DNA from: Sequoia sempervirens | Lineage: Eukaryota > Streptophyta > Pinopsida > Cupressales > Cupressaceae | DNA: 64,000 nucleotides | Reading direction: 5' to 3' | Assembly: GCA_007258455.2 (NCBI GenBank) | Contig: VDFB02000001.1 | Location: forward strand, 14,405,747-14,469,746 | Shown here: piece by piece, positions 12,175-24,010 of the stretch | Numbering within the stretch: the stretch's first letter is position 1 | Layout of the letters: each line of letters starts with the position of its first letter | Made by a program: the position numbers and the translations under genes | Notes under the pieces: generated by a model | The model's input: the letters and a program-made list of their open reading frames with translations, nothing else | Databases searched by the model: none | What the model was told of the DNA's origin: nothing

Positions 12175-13400
12175 TTATCTTCTGAAGAGCAACAAAAATG
12201 GGTCACTAAGATGTTAGGATATGACTTTGAGATTGTATATAAGAAAGGGAAAGAAAATATTGCCGCAGATGCACTATCAAGGAAGGATGAGAAAGATGAA
12301 GCCTTATTGTGTGCCCTTTCAATATTACAAGCAAATTGGGTGGAGGAAGCCAAAGCAGAGTGGCAAAATGATGTTGCAACAAGTAATCTCATCGAGCAAT
12401 TAAAAAGTGATCCTAGTAGTTCAAATAAGTTTTGTTGGAAGGGAGATACTCTTTGGTATAAAGAGCGTTTGTATCTTTGCAAGAATTCCAACCTTAAAAT
12501 CAAGATTCTCACAGAATTGCATGAGTCTCCAGGGGTGGTCATTCAGGATTTTTGAAGACATATCATCGAGTCAAGCAAGATTTCTTTTGGGAAGGGCTAA
12601 AGGGTGATGTTCAAAAATTTGTGGCTGAATGTTTGGTGTGTCAAAGGCATAAAGGGGAGACAATTAAGACACTAGGTCTCTTGCAACCCTTATTTATTCC
12701 TAGCCAGCGTTGGGAAGAGATATCCATGGACTTCATCACAGGGCTTCCCAAATCTAAAGGTCATAATGTCATCATGGTGGTGGTTGATAGGCTCACTAAA
12801 TATGCACATTTCATTGCATTAGCACATCCTTTTACAACAAGTGCAATGGCTAAAGCTTTTTTGGAGAATATCCAAAAGCTACATGGTACACCTAAAGTTA
12901 TTGTTAGTGATTGTGATCCTATCTTCACTAGTCACTTTTGGAAAGATTTATTCTCATGTTTGGGTACTCAATTGGCTCTTAGCTCTTCATACCACCCTCA
13001 ATTAGATGGGCAAACAGAGGTTGTTAATAAGTGTTTGGAAGGATATCTACGTTGTTTCACTTCAGAGAAACAGTCTCAGTGGGTAGATTGGCTACCACTT
13101 GCGGAATGGTGGTATAACACTTCTTTTCATAGCTCATCAAAAATGTCTCCATTTTTGGCACTTTATGGATATCATCCTCCTTCCATCACATCATCAATTA
13201 AGGTGTCCCCAAGAGTTCAGGCAGTAGAAGACCACTTGCTTCATCAACAACAAGTACTTTCGGGACTCAAGGAGAATTTAGCCATGGCACAAAATCGAAT
13301 GAAACAACAGGCAGACCAACATCGTAGTGAAAGAAGTTTTGAAGTTGGGGATTGGGTCTTCTTGCGATTGCAACCTTATAAGCAAATCTCACTAAAGTAG
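12175..13400 (+). pseudogene. RNase H tail and integrase of element C
   Basis: The tail SSEEQQKWVTKMLGYDFEI and ADALSRK links RNase H to integrase. The integrase zinc domain shows LTELHES and CLVCQRHKGE, with the second histidine region broken by a frameshift near 12555. The catalytic core shows SMDFITGLPKS (first Asp), VSDCDPIF (second Asp) and YHPQLDGQTEVVNK (Glu). The C-terminal GPY region follows about 13380-13560 with stops at 13398 and 13456. The integrase would insert element cDNA into chromatin. Confidence 0.88.
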
Positions 13401-13789
13401 AAAAGAAAGAATAATAAGTTGTCGCCAAAGTATTATGGTCCATACCAAATCATGTAGAAGATTGGTAGTGTTTCCTACAAGCTTGAGTTGCCACCTACAA
13501 CAAAGATACATCCAATTTTTTATGTTTCCTATTTGAAGAAGGTAATTGGGCATAATATTCCCACTCAAACAACACTTCCCTAGCTAGATGAAGAAGGGAG
13601 AATCATTTTGGAACCAGAGTGCATTCGTCAAACACGCACAAAGAAGCTGAGGAATAGAACTATCACTGAGTATCTCATCCAATGGAAGAATTTACCAGTT
13701 GAAGATGCCACATGGGAAGACGAGGAGTTCATTCAAAAGTTTCCAAACTTGATTAGCATTGAGGACAATGCTTCTTTGAAGAAGGGGCA
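13401..13789 (+). pseudogene. Integrase tail and chromodomain of element C
   Basis: The GPY-type module reads [19 protein letters not shown] and [12 protein letters not shown] in fragments. The chromodomain at about 13608-13754 shows TITEYLIQWKNLPVEDATWE and the end motif FPNL. Chromodomains of chromoviruses bind histone marks and steer integration. The purine-rich stretch gaagaaggggca just before 13790 serves as polypurine tract. Confidence 0.85.
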
Positions 13790-14124
13790 TGCTACACCCT
13801 TAATATTATTGTACATCGGTTATGAATAGTCAGCTTGTGGCTATCTTAACTCTCTATTAAGTCATATTATCATTAGTATATTGTTATTTAGTTGTTTAGG
13901 TCGGCCTAAGTCTTATATAGGTGTGTCTAAGTCGGCCTAGGTGATATCCTTGGCATAAATAGGAGGTTGTGAGTCTTATTTCATCATGAAGTTGTGAAAT
14001 GTGTTCTCATTAGAGATATTTGGAGGTTTTCCCCCTCGAAGTGGCTTGTTATTCTCAGTTATTATCAAGTATTTGCAGCATATTTCATATCATATTATTC
14101 TATTGTGCAAGTTATTTCATAACA
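13790..14124 (+). repeat. 3' LTR of element C
   Basis: Starts tgctacaccct and ends cataaca, the intact TG...CA ends that are damaged in the left copy. It is 11 bp shorter than the 5' LTR, mainly because the second TATA-like repeat near 13970 is missing. Confidence 0.93.
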
Positions 14125-14129
14125 CGATC
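14125..14129. repeat. Target-site duplication of element C (right)
   Basis: cgatc, partner of ccatc at 8680-8684 with one mismatch; B RT resumes here. Confidence 0.7.
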
Positions 14130-16180
14130 ACCTTTTGAAAGGTTGCCCCAACATTAGATAAACCAAAGGGCATTTTTCGATAGGCCACAATCCCCCATTT
14201 TGTAGTGAAGGCTATCTTGTACTGATCCTCTTTTTTCACTAATATATGGTTGTAACCAGAATAGCCATCTAATAAGGAAAACCTTTCAGACCCTGAAACT
14301 ACCTGAAGTATCTACTCCATAGAAGGCAGAAGATGATGGTCCTTTAAGGAGAACCTATTTAGGTCATGAAAATCTACACAAAGTCTTATTTCACCATTCT
14401 TCTTCCTTACTGGTACTAGGTTTGAAACCCATGAGGTATGCTTGATGGGGACAATAATGTTGTTTTCAATCAACCTATCTAGCTCCTTTTTCATCAAAGA
14501 CTCTAACTTAGGATTCAAGGGCCTCTGCTTTTGCCTAACAGGTTTGACATTAGGCTCAAATTCAATGGTATGTTGAGCAAGCTAGGGATTAAATCCCTTT
14601 AAATCACTATATTTCCAGGCAAAGATATCATTAAATTCTTGACAAAGCTGAATAAAAACATGCTTCTCTTCAGTTGTACATACCTTTCCTAACTTAAGAA
14701 GTTTTTCTTTGAAAACTTCAACCTCTTCCTAGTGATCTTGTTGTACCTAAATGCTCCCCTTAGGTTTTCTAGCTTCATCATCAGTATTAAAAATGGATTC
14801 TAAAGTGGCCAAGCCTTTGGGCAACTTGTTGTTTTTTAACTGGATAATCTGGTCACTATACTAGTGCTGGAGCTTTTCCTGATTGGTATGTGAGAACTTA
14901 GCTTCTCTTAAAAAACTAACAATCTGCTGGTCACTATCAAAGACTTGCCAGTGTATATTATTATCAGGCACAATGGGCCTAACTACAATCTTGATATGCT
15001 GATTAGTTTTATCATTGCAAATCTCCTTTGGAATATTGTGTTCAGCTCCTACAGCAGCGAGTCTATCAGCATGTTTATTCTAAGCTCTAGGAATGGAAAT
15101 CAGATTAAATGCCTCAAATCCCTCTAAGAGGTCCCATACCCTATTTCTGTAAGACCTGAGTATATCATTTTTAACAGCATTAAGCTTCCTCACCTGATTG
15201 ACAACCAATTTGTTGTCACCATAAACTTTAGACAGTTGATACCTTTCTGTCTCGCCCACTCCAAACCCTGGACTAGAGCTTCATATTCAGCAGAATTATT
15301 AGAATAGCTAAAATACAATTTGAAAGCTAGATAGTACTTTTGACCTTCTGGTGATACCAGCATACATCCACCACCAGCACCTATCCTACTCCTTGAGCCA
15401 TCAAAATATAGCTCCCACAGATCATTTTCATGCTGCTCACTATGTTGTTCCTTGTCCTTTTCAATATTAGGCATAAAAGAGTCAATCTCATACATCATAT
15501 AAACACCAATTTCAACCTCCTCCAATTGCTCACCTGTTTCAACTTCATGAGCTTGAGGCACCCACTCTTTAGGAAGAATATCTGATGTTCTTTCTATTTG
15601 AATCTCAGCCTCTTGAATAGCAGGCTGCTCCACTTGTACACTTGTAAACAAGTTGGCATTGATAGGAGATGGATTGTAAGGTTCAATATGAACCTTGGCT
15701 ATGGGTTCTAATTTAATAGTGGCTCTAGTGCCATATCTAGTTCTGAACAACATGTGAGACCAATCAAAGGATAGGTAACCACATATCTTGGCTGTAAAAT
15801 CTCTAGATAAACAAAGGGAAAAGTGCGAGGGTAGCTCAATAATATATATATCATGTGGTATTATAAAATTTGGATAGGCATGTAGAGTTAAGCTCAAATT
15901 TTTAATGACCCCTACTGTGTTAACAGCAGTACCATCCAATTGTACCACCCCCTTCTCTAGTGGCTCATATTCAATTCCCAACTTATCGATAATTTTTTTG
16001 GGCATGACTGAACTACTAGCCCCTGGGTCAATCATACAATTATGAACCAGATGATCTCCTATAATCAATGACAAATAAAAAGGAGGCAACTTGGCCTTTG
16101 CAGCTTGATGTTCATTATCACCAACCATAGTTTTAGCCAACACAACCTTCTCCTTTTCTACACTAGGCTCCTCTGAGACA
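14125..16180 (-). pseudogene. Element B pol, N-terminal part: protease, accessory RNase H, RT start
   Basis: Read downward from about 16180. The protease carries NCMIDPGASSSVMPKK, so the catalytic triplet is Asp-Pro-Gly. An acidic linker follows. The accessory RNase H begins LWELYFDGSRSRIGAGGG near 15420, keeps the NNSAEYEAL glutamate motif, then shifts frame near 15215 and continues with a GDNKLVVNQV-like aspartate motif and NKHADRLAAVGA. After a spacer of about 0.5 kb the RT opens with MNPKLESLMKKELDRLIE (from 14518) and VRKKNGEIRLCVDFHDLN. At 14125 the frame meets element C and resumes at 8684. The accessory RNase H thus lies before the RT. Confidence 0.87.
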
Positions 16181-18055
16181 CTTAAACCTGATAAAGCAGA
16201 TTGAAGCAGGTCCTTTTGACTCGGAATACTCAGAGAATCTCATATTGACATGGGTACATTAATTTTCTTCATATGCTCCAATATATTGAAAGATGTAGGA
16301 GGTTTAACTTGACCTTTGGGAGGAATAACATTACCTTTAACTAAATGTGCCTGGGCTGATGAATCAGACTGTTGCTTACCTACTAAAGGCTAGCCCCTTG
16401 GTAGCATTCGGATCTGGTCAACTTTCGATGAGCTAGGAGCATTCTGATTTTGGTTCAGCCCTTGTTTTGATTGAGTCAGAACTGTATTAGGTTGATGTCC
16501 TTTATCTATTTCCCTCTTCTTACTATGTGTATTGTCTGCAATTGAAGAATCAACGTGGACCACCCCACAAAATTCTTCCCCTTTCCAGTTTAGGAATGTA
16601 GACTTATGTGTTTGTTGCTCTTGTTGATGTACTTCAGTTGCTACAAGCACACTAGACTGTATTACTGAACTGTTTTAAACCATCAAGGCTTAGTTAAGCA
16701 GCCCATTGACATAGGTATTCTGATTATAGGGTTGACTACACGAAAAGCACCATTCATAATCTTGAACTAAGTTGTTATGGACAGGTGCAAGCTCTTTGGA
16801 AGTGCTTACAGTGTTGGAGTCATAAGCTTGATGTGGCCTTGGGTTAGGAGCAAACTTTTGGCCTTGATTAGAAGGTTGATAAGGTGGTCTATTGGTCTAA
16901 TTTTGCTGGTAATTAGACTGAAATGAGGGTTGATAAGGCTTAAAACCTTGATTTTGCTATTTTTTTTAGATTAACCATCTCATTGCCAAAGGTCGTCAAA
17001 AGGCCTTTAATCTCTTGCAGCTCGTTAGACTGAGCTGGAAATGCATTTACTTGGCCGTTAGGCTGGGTATCAGGTGCTGGTAATGCTGGTGCACTTGGAA
17101 TAACAGCCAAAGGAGGTAACTACATAGGGGTTGGAGGCTGAAAAGTGGGAAATATTGGCATAGGTGGTCTTGGGGAAATTTTACTAGCCTGTATGAGACT
17201 ATTTTTAGCTCTAACGGCTACACTATATGCTGCAGGAAGTGTATCACCTCCCATCAATTGAATCATTACAGAAATATCACTATTTAAAGCTCTTAAATAG
17301 TATAAAAATGCATGATTAGCAGTAGGCCTTACCGTTTATGGGATTCTATCCCACGTCATTTGGAAACGGTGATTGAAATCTGACATAACTTCATGTGGAG
17401 CTCTTTTGATTGTAGATAGCTGCTCCACCAATGACAAGTGGTCTGATTTATCTTCAAAAAACTTGCACAATCAGCTGCCTAACTCATCTCATGTTGCTAT
17501 GGAGTTGACAGGCAGGCCTCTGAACCATTGTAAGGCTTTTTCTTTAAAGGACATTGCCAGCAATCTGAGTGCAAAATTTTCTTCAATCACATGGTGAATG
17601 GCACACAGGTTGGCAACATCTTTTATATGCTCTGTTGTGGTGGTATGATCCTCCCCAAAAAAATATGGCAGACCTTTTAAGGTAGTGACAAGAATTTCAT
17701 CATGCTGAGTTAGATTCAATGGGTTGCCTTGGTTAAAAGCAACAAATGGTTGATTTCTTACTGCTGGAATCATTGTCACTGGGATATTCTTAGTAATAAC
17801 AACAGGAACTACAGTATGGATTCTTACAGAAGGATTCAACTTGGACCTTCTAAAATAAACTTTGAACCTTCTAGATTTCCTTGCCCCTTCTTCTAGGCAG
17901 GGACAACTGCAAATACTCAAAAACAGGTGAGCTATTCCTCGTCTGCACTCTTCTCCTGAGCAGTAATACAATGGAACTGCTAAATCTGAGCTCAAAGTCG
18001 CCAAGTATGCTAAAATTTGTCTCTTAAAGACTACAATTTCTGCTGCACATACCAA
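16181..18055 (-). pseudogene. Gag of element B
   Basis: The conserved capsid part lies at about 17700-17400 (FNQGNPLNLTQHDEI, LRLLAMSFKEKALQWFRGLP) and matches D gag. A central linker rich in proline and glutamine follows. The zinc knuckle region near 16750 reads CFSCSQPYNQNTY: compared with CHSCNQAHNPASC in D, the histidine and last cysteine have both become tyrosine. Several stops and shifts occur at 17486, 17340 and 16390. The start at 18055 is only the first ATG in this frame and its N-terminal residues are not well conserved. Confidence 0.82.
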
Positions 18056-18097
18056 ACAATAGTATGATAATTTTGATTTAAGACTGAAAACAGTTCA

Positions 18098-18115
18098 GTC
18101 CCACTGGGCGTGCCA
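18098..18115 (-). promoter_or_regulatory. Primer binding site of element B
   Basis: The minus strand reads TGGCACGCCCAGTGGGAC, five bases inside the 5' LTR end. D carries TGGCACGCTCGGTGGGAC at the same place. The priming tRNA is not the initiator Met; I cannot name it with certainty. Confidence 0.75.
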
Positions 18116-18765
18116 AAAACTGTTGTCAAATAAAGTCGTACCCTTGCTAAGCTATTAACTATAGCAACCTATTGACACATGGGGAAACTTTGAGGTTGTG
18201 GGTGACCAGGGAATGAAGTGAACCTCCAGATTATGGGCTGGTTCCCCTTAATATAATCTTAAGAAAAGCTAAAGAAATGGCAAGGAAAAGAGTAAGAAGG
18301 ATATACTTGAAATTTTAAACCTATCACTAACAGGTGATACACCAAAGATAAAAATATGAAAATACTGTAGAAACTCACAGAAAATCTCAATGGAGCTAAA
18401 CAATCTCACAACACAGAGATTTATGTTCATAAAAGAAAGTCTATGTAAGGTTCTAACTGTTCTAGTGCTTAACACAAGGAAAACAAAGATGTTTTCACAA
18501 ATATAAATGCAATAGAAAGAGATCACTAACATAAACCTGCACTATGACATAATATTATTTGCATCCAGTATTGAAGGAATCTAATAAAATAGAGGATTAC
18601 ACAGGATTTTATCATGCAACTCACAAGCAATACTAAAACAACAAAGAAAATAAGGAGTCTATGTGTTACAGATCTGTAGTATTTATGAAAATGAGTTACA
18701 AAAGTTGAATAATGCTCTTTCAGTAATCTCCTAACCAAGAACTACTTTACAAAGAGGCAAAAATG

Positions 18766-18776
18766 CCATATATACA
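18766..18776 (-). promoter_or_regulatory. TATA-like box in the 5' LTR of B
   Basis: Minus strand TGTATATATGG, identical to the box in the other LTR of B and in D. Confidence 0.55.
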
Positions 18777-19338
18777 AGTAAAAACCAAGAGTGTTAGCCC
18801 CTGCCTTAGGGTTTACAAAATGAGTCGGTGCCTAGACACGTCGGCCCTAGAATCGTTTAGGAATGAAGTTAATGAGGCATTAAATGTGCATACCCTGCTC
18901 ATGTTGGTGAAAGCTCGCTCCCAAGCATGGCCTTCAGATTTTTTACAATGACCGCATTAACTCGCAGCCCTCATGTCCACCCTCGAGACTTCGTCGGAGC
19001 CACTTTGAATGCTCTATGGCATGGTCATCAATGTCGACCCACCTTTACCAGCTGACATCCCAGCTGTTATCGTGACTCGCGGCCTCTTCTTCAGCCTTCC
19101 TCTTGCGCTAGATCTTTTCACAAGTTGGCCCCCTTCGAGAAGCAGCATCAGGTTTACCCTGTCAGATTCAAACGTCATTACTTCACCGAGCCGATTCATG
19201 TTGCACACATTCTGTTGATTTTTCTTTACAGGAGAAGTCAATCAATCAAACTACCCATAACTTTCCCTAGCACCTTCTAATTGGTTGAACTTGTTCCATG
19301 TAGGTTTATAGGCGGTCAAAGGTCGCTTCCTTAGAATC

Positions 19339-19377
19339 GCATGTCGCTGAGACACTAACCATGTCTCTCTGATGTGC
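19339..19377 (-). other. Hairpin module shared with copia LTRs (B, right)
   Basis: Plus strand gcatgtcgctgagacac then atgtctctctgatgtgc; the same inverted repeat as at 4903-4941, with a few substitutions. Confidence 0.55.
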
Positions 19378-19639
19378 TTATTCCCTTCAACAGTTATCGA
19401 CATAGCTTAGGATTTTCAGCGAGACCTCATAGCGAGTGGCCAAAGTTATATCGATTTCCCAAAATTGTCACCAAGACCATCGCTATCGGCAGGATGTTAG
19501 AGCGAGACCAAACCCCTTACCGAGCTCCCTTCATTTCGGCAAGACCCTATCGGGTCAGCAAGACATCATCACGAGCTCTTCAATGTTTTTTGAGATTGGA
19601 TCCTTCGGTGGAGTTGGAGTCAAGATGAGAATCAAAACA

Positions 19640-20370
19640 GGACCGGATTCAGAACGGGGGCAAAACTAAATAGCTTGCGGAGCCAGAAGCGAAACCAAAT
19701 CCGGACCTGAAACTTTCATCAAGTTTCAAGTTCGAATTTCATTTCGATCCCCCCCGGCAGCATACAAGGCACGAAGGAAGAAAGAAGAACAAAGAGGAGA
19801 CATCCCCCGACCACCGGTAGCGAAAAAGCAAAGAAAAGAAGGGCGGAATCGGGATCGGAACCGAAACAGAAACAGGAAATGGAACTTTTGGAAAAGTTCC
19901 AAGTTTGGTTTCAGTTTCGATCCCGAGTCCGGAAAAACAAAGAAAAGTGCCTAAGGAAAAGAAAACCAAGGCACACAAAAATAAAGACCAAAGGATGCCA
20001 AAACATAAACAGGATTAGAACAAAAACCGATCCTGGGCGGAACACAGCGGGGGCAGAACCAGAATAGAAACAAGAACTGGAACTTTTGGAAAAGTTCCAA
20101 GTTCGGTTTCAGTCTCGATCCCGAGTCTGCCAAAACACAACAAAAATGGGAAAAAGGAAAGAAGAAAGAAACAAAGGGAAACAACCACCGGACGGTCAAA
20201 TGCAAGGTCAAAGAAGAAAATGAGACGCACACAAGCACGAAACCATAACCGAAACTAGAACTGAAACAGAAATGGAAACTAGAACCTTAGAAAAGTTCCA
20301 GGATCAGTGTTGGTTCTAACTCTGCCTTCGACAGAACAAAAGAAAAGGGTAGAAAGAAAACAAAATAGAA
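19640..20370 (-). repeat. Array of about 200-bp units in the 5' LTR of B
   Basis: Near-palindromes GGAACTTTTGGAAAAGTTCC occur at 19881 and 20079, with a degenerate one at about 20282: spacings 198 and 203 bp. A first, weaker unit lies near 19710. The layout equals that of the left LTR. Confidence 0.75.
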
Positions 20371-20631
20371 AGGGGAAAAACAAAGCAAAAAAAAACATAA
20401 GGTGAAGACCTACCCAAAACTAAATACCTGTACACTGGGCTCAACCCTTGTGGGAGCCACATTTAATCCACGACCGAATTAACATAAATTTCCCCCCGCA
20501 GCTACACAAGAAGCAAACCAGTTAGAAAATATGTAACCTTGATGCAAATGTTCCTCCACTTGGTCTTCGAGAACACTTGAAAGCATGGATTGCCCTACCT
20601 GATTGAGCCTGTAGGTGAAAATTAGGTAACA

Positions 20632-20636
20632 GTTCC
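20632..20636. repeat. Target-site duplication of element B (right)
   Basis: gttcc, the partner of 3649-3653. The A1 gag sequence resumes inside it (gttccatccaaatgatcc). Confidence 0.9.
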
Positions 20637-22580
20637 ATCCAAATGATCCACAAAGGACAACAAAAGAACATATCAAGATCTTCCAAATAGCCTTGAAGGA
20701 TATGTAGATTGAACATGAAGGTGTTAACTATAAAATCTTCCCTAACTCATTTGGAAGCGAAGCTTCTATTGGTATATACATTTACCAACAAGCTCCATCA
20801 CTTTTTAGGACCTCATGAAAAACACTTTCTTGTAGAAATTTAAAGTCCCAATTAGCCCCATGAATTTGTATTAGCAATTCATGTCAGTTAGGAGGGAAGT
20901 TAATGAGACAATCAACTCATTCAATGACAAGTTTTAGAGAGAATACATGAAGTTTCAACCTCCTTATGTAGTTGATGATTCCTTGACAAGAGTTGTATAT
21001 TAGGCAGTTTTGGACAACCTCACATTCGTTGTGGTTAAACAAATGCATCAACCACCTGTAAGATTGGTGGACACATATGTAGAAGCAGTGAAAGCAAGTA
21101 TTGATCTAGGACAACACATTGCAGGTTTGTTACCTTTGTTGGGATCGACAACTAACCGTGCTTAAATTCATGGACTTACTCATGCTTTGACACATCAAAC
21201 TCCAATGATGAATCCAATCCCCACCTTCCCATTGTACCACATCCAGGGCTTTCATTGAACCAAGCCCCGTCCATACCAAGCTATTTGCAACCCTCGAATT
21301 AATTGGCCTATTCACAGCAGCCCCAAGTACCTTCATACATGGAAAGCTTCAAACCTTCAGCAACCCAACATGGTCCATCTGCACCACATTCGATTTATCT
21401 TCAAAATTCACTACCAACCCAAAATAATGTGGATAAGGAGCAAATTGATGAGTTGGCTTAGTTAGTGAAGAAGTTGTCCACCGAAGTAACTCATTTGAGG
21501 AACCAAAATAATTAGTTGTAGGAATCTCAAAAGAGCATTCAAGCTAATTTCCACAAAGATAACCATGATCCAGGCCTATCTTTGGGGTAGAATTATGAAA
21601 CAGGTCAAAATTCTAGGAAATTTTTTGAAAGGAGGCCATCCCAAAGGCATAATGGTACATGGAATATTAGGCCAAACAATGGTGGGGTGATAACACCTCT
21701 TGATCCACCTAGAGGTATAGAAAAATCATCAAGAAGAGTCTATTTGGTTGAGGTAGCCCTATCCAGATGGTGTAGAATTCATCAAACCAATAGGCATTCC
21801 AAGCTCGAATGTCTAGAGTTCCAAACTACTACCACAATCTTCCAGGTAGAAGTTCAAAATGTTGTTGACAGTTCAAGTTGTAGGGAAATAGTGCCATCAG
21901 AGTCATATGACTCAGTCTTGGTCATCAACCAAGAGCCCTTTCCTCAAAGCGACAAGAATGAGCCTGAGAACAAGGTTACAAACAAGACAAGCAAATCAAA
22001 AGAGGTAAGTAATGGAGAATCTCTATCTCAAATGTTTGATTTTGTATACAATGGTCCAAAAGATTAAGAACAACATACTAAAGAATTTCATATGTTCCAC
22101 CAACACGCAACCCCTTACAACTTGAGAAATAGGAAAGATGGTGGTCCCTTCATGACCTCTATACCTCCCAACAACTTTAACATGCCTCCTAATCCAAATG
22201 CTAGTAACAAGCTACCTTACCCCAAGGTCCCTACCCAATATTTCAATAAGAATAGGCAATCCAAACCAACTAAAGAACAATCTGCCAATCCCACCCTTAG
22301 CGGTTCCTCTGAAATGGATGTGGAGCAAATGGGGGAGTATGTAGTGGAAGAATTAAAGAAAGTTAAAGCAAGTTTGTCTGCCTTTGAGCTGTTGCGGGTA
22401 CCCACCATTAGGAATGCTTTCTTTAGATCATTAAATGGAACAACCCCATCAAAACCAGTTCAAGAAATAGCCACAAAGAAGGTCTCATTTGACACCTCTA
22501 GCAACGAGCCAGTGATTAGAGAAATCCTAGGAGCAAAGCGTGACCAGCCACCTAGAAAAAATCAACAAGTAGACAAATAA
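20632..22580 (+). pseudogene. Gag C-terminal part, element A copy 1
   Basis: The capsid fold resumes after element B and continues through NDKF, PPYVVDDSLT and MHQPPVRLVDTYVEAVKAS, then passes into a low-complexity linker. A zinc knuckle of the form CX2HX4HX4C (CRIHQTNRHSKLEC, 21771-21812) is typical of Tat-lineage gag. The tail at 22092-22580 contains YNLRNRKDG and a proline/asparagine-rich region, matching 48220-48740 in A2. Several TAG and TAA stops break the frame. Confidence 0.8.
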
Positions 22581-23460
22581 CTGACTAAGGAGAAAAATCA
22601 AGTGCAATCAAAAGATAAAATTAATGATAAGGATAAGGCTCAAGTAGCCCAAGCAGATGCATCTGTAGGGTTGTTCCAAGGAAGGTTAGAGGCCCCTCCT
22701 TTTCTACTGATGATTTGAATGTTTGGAAAAAATTTGCATAACTGCCTACTAGATTTTGAAGCATCTATCAATGTCATGACATTCGCAATCTGCCAAGCCC
22801 TAGGCATAACCCATACCCCATCCAAGCACAAGGTAACTCAATTGGATAAAATTGAGGTCAATGTGGTAGGGGAACTAAACAAAATCTCTATGCAAATTAT
22901 GGATGATCCAAGGGTGCAACAAGTTATTGACATACAAGTTAATATTCTCAACACCTATGGGATCATATTAGGAAGAGACTTCACCCGAGCACTCAACAAG
23001 TATACATCCACTAATTATCCACACATGTGGTTTCCTTGGAAGGGGATTCCCAATCAGATTTAGATCAAGTGTGAGCCCAAAATGAGATTCATGATTACTG
23101 AATACAATAACATGAATGAAGTGTTTGCAGAAATAGAGCTAGGAAATTACCTCCTAGTTGCATATGAAGTTTCAAAAGAAGGGGTAGAAGAAATCCTAGT
23201 GTTGTTCCATGATTCTCCCAACTTGACTACTCTCCCCAACATTACAAAAGCACTGGTTGAGTTCGATAATGAAGACTTCTAGGAGGTTGGTAACTTGAGC
23301 CTACTTGACAATTTCCAAGAATTCATGTAGAAATGTGTCCAAGATCAGCTCAATTTAGGAGTTAGAATGGATTTCAAAGAAATTTTTTTGTCCATTTGGT
23401 GCAAAATACACAATGCCTCCCATTCTAAATTTGAGTGCTAATTATGTTAGACAGCAGTAG
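22581..23460 (+). pseudogene. Protease region and second knuckle, element A copy 1
   Basis: The retropepsin-like core reads NCLLDFEASINVMT, where the usual glycine after the catalytic Asp-x is glutamate (codon 22758-22760). The closing motif YGIILGRDF is intact. The next 350 bases hold the frame ELGNYLLVAYEVSKEG and then a second CHHC-like motif CKIHNASHSKFEC (23400-23438), followed by a stop and HIKR. With the glycine lost this copy could not form a normal Asp-x-Gly active site. Confidence 0.78.
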
Positions 23461-23599
23461 ACCACATCAAAAGGTAGATTACCCCAAAGGAGGTTCTAGC
23501 ATAACACCAAGATCAAAAGCTGCCCAAATGTAGACAGCCACCTAAAGGTGCAACGATAGACACACATCCAGAAAATAAAGTATGTTCAATCATCTCTAA

Positions 23600-24010
23600 A
23601 GGAAAAATTCCCTCTAAGTTCTAGATGTTGCACTTCGACAAATCTAAATCTAAGCAAGGAGCGAGAGCAGGCTTCGAGCTCATCAGTCCCATGGGTAAGA
23701 CATATTTTGTTGCCCATAGATTACAATTCTATTGCACCAATAATGTAGCAAAATATGAGGCACTAGTTCATAGGTTACTCATGGCTTTGAGGAAAAAGGT
23801 CAAAATGTTACAAGTATTTGGAGACTCTAAACTAGTTGTTAATCAAGTTAGAAAGTTATACTCATGCCATGATCGGAGGATAGTTGACTATAGGAATGGA
23901 GTATGAGATCTTATAGAAGGATTTGATGCATTCAACATCTAGTTAATTCCTCGTGGCAAGAATCACACTGTTGATGCCTTAGCACAAGCAGCTAGCACCG
24001 TACAACCTTT
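23600..24010 (+). pseudogene. Accessory RNase H, element A copy 1
   Basis: The domain starts LHFDKSKSKQGARAGFELI, with the first catalytic Asp present. The expected AEYEAL motif reads AKYEAL (codon 23751-23753), losing the catalytic glutamate. GDSKLVVNQV with the third acidic residue follows, then DYRNGV, a stop, and NHTVDALAQAAST where the last Asp is kept. It lies upstream of the RT. This fold is the archaeal-type RNase H known from the plant Tat lineage. Confidence 0.8.

Larger units (their letters stand above)
8685..14124 (+). mobile_element. Element C: chromovirus (Ty3) nested in B
   Basis: C is a compact 5440-bp Ty3 element with LTRs of 346 and 335 bp, an initiator-methionine-type primer binding site, gag, protease, RT, RNase H, integrase and a C-terminal chromodomain. 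Short LTRs, small size and the chromodomain point to a chromovirus, perhaps Reina-like; the clade is a judgement from architecture. It inserted into the RT of B in the opposite orientation and is therefore younger than B. Frameshifts and stops break gag and pol, so it is inactive. Confidence 0.93.
3654..20631 (-). mobile_element. Element B: Ty3/Tat-like LTR retrotransposon, minus strand
   Basis: B is a complete but inactive LTR retrotransposon inserted in the gag gene of A1. It has two LTRs of about 2.5 kb (3654-6194 and 18121-20631), a 5-bp target duplication, a primer binding site beside the right LTR, and gag, protease, accessory RNase H, RT, RNase H and integrase in that order on the minus strand. 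Its total span is 16,978 bp. Removing the nested element C and one copy of C's target duplication leaves about 11.5 kb. It belongs to the same family as D (54550 onward): LTR ends, primer site, proteins and 3' untranslated sequence all match. The reading frames carry many stops and frameshifts. Confidence 0.93.
18121..20631 (-). repeat. 5' LTR of element B (right in plus coordinates)
   Basis: On the minus strand it runs TGTTACCTAATTTTCACC to GACAACA. It matches 3654-6194. It carries the TATA-like box (18766-18776), the hairpin module (19339-19377), GGCGAGAC-like words (about 19410-19580) and the roughly 200-bp array (19640-20370). Differences from the other LTR are dominated by transitions. 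Confidence 0.93.
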
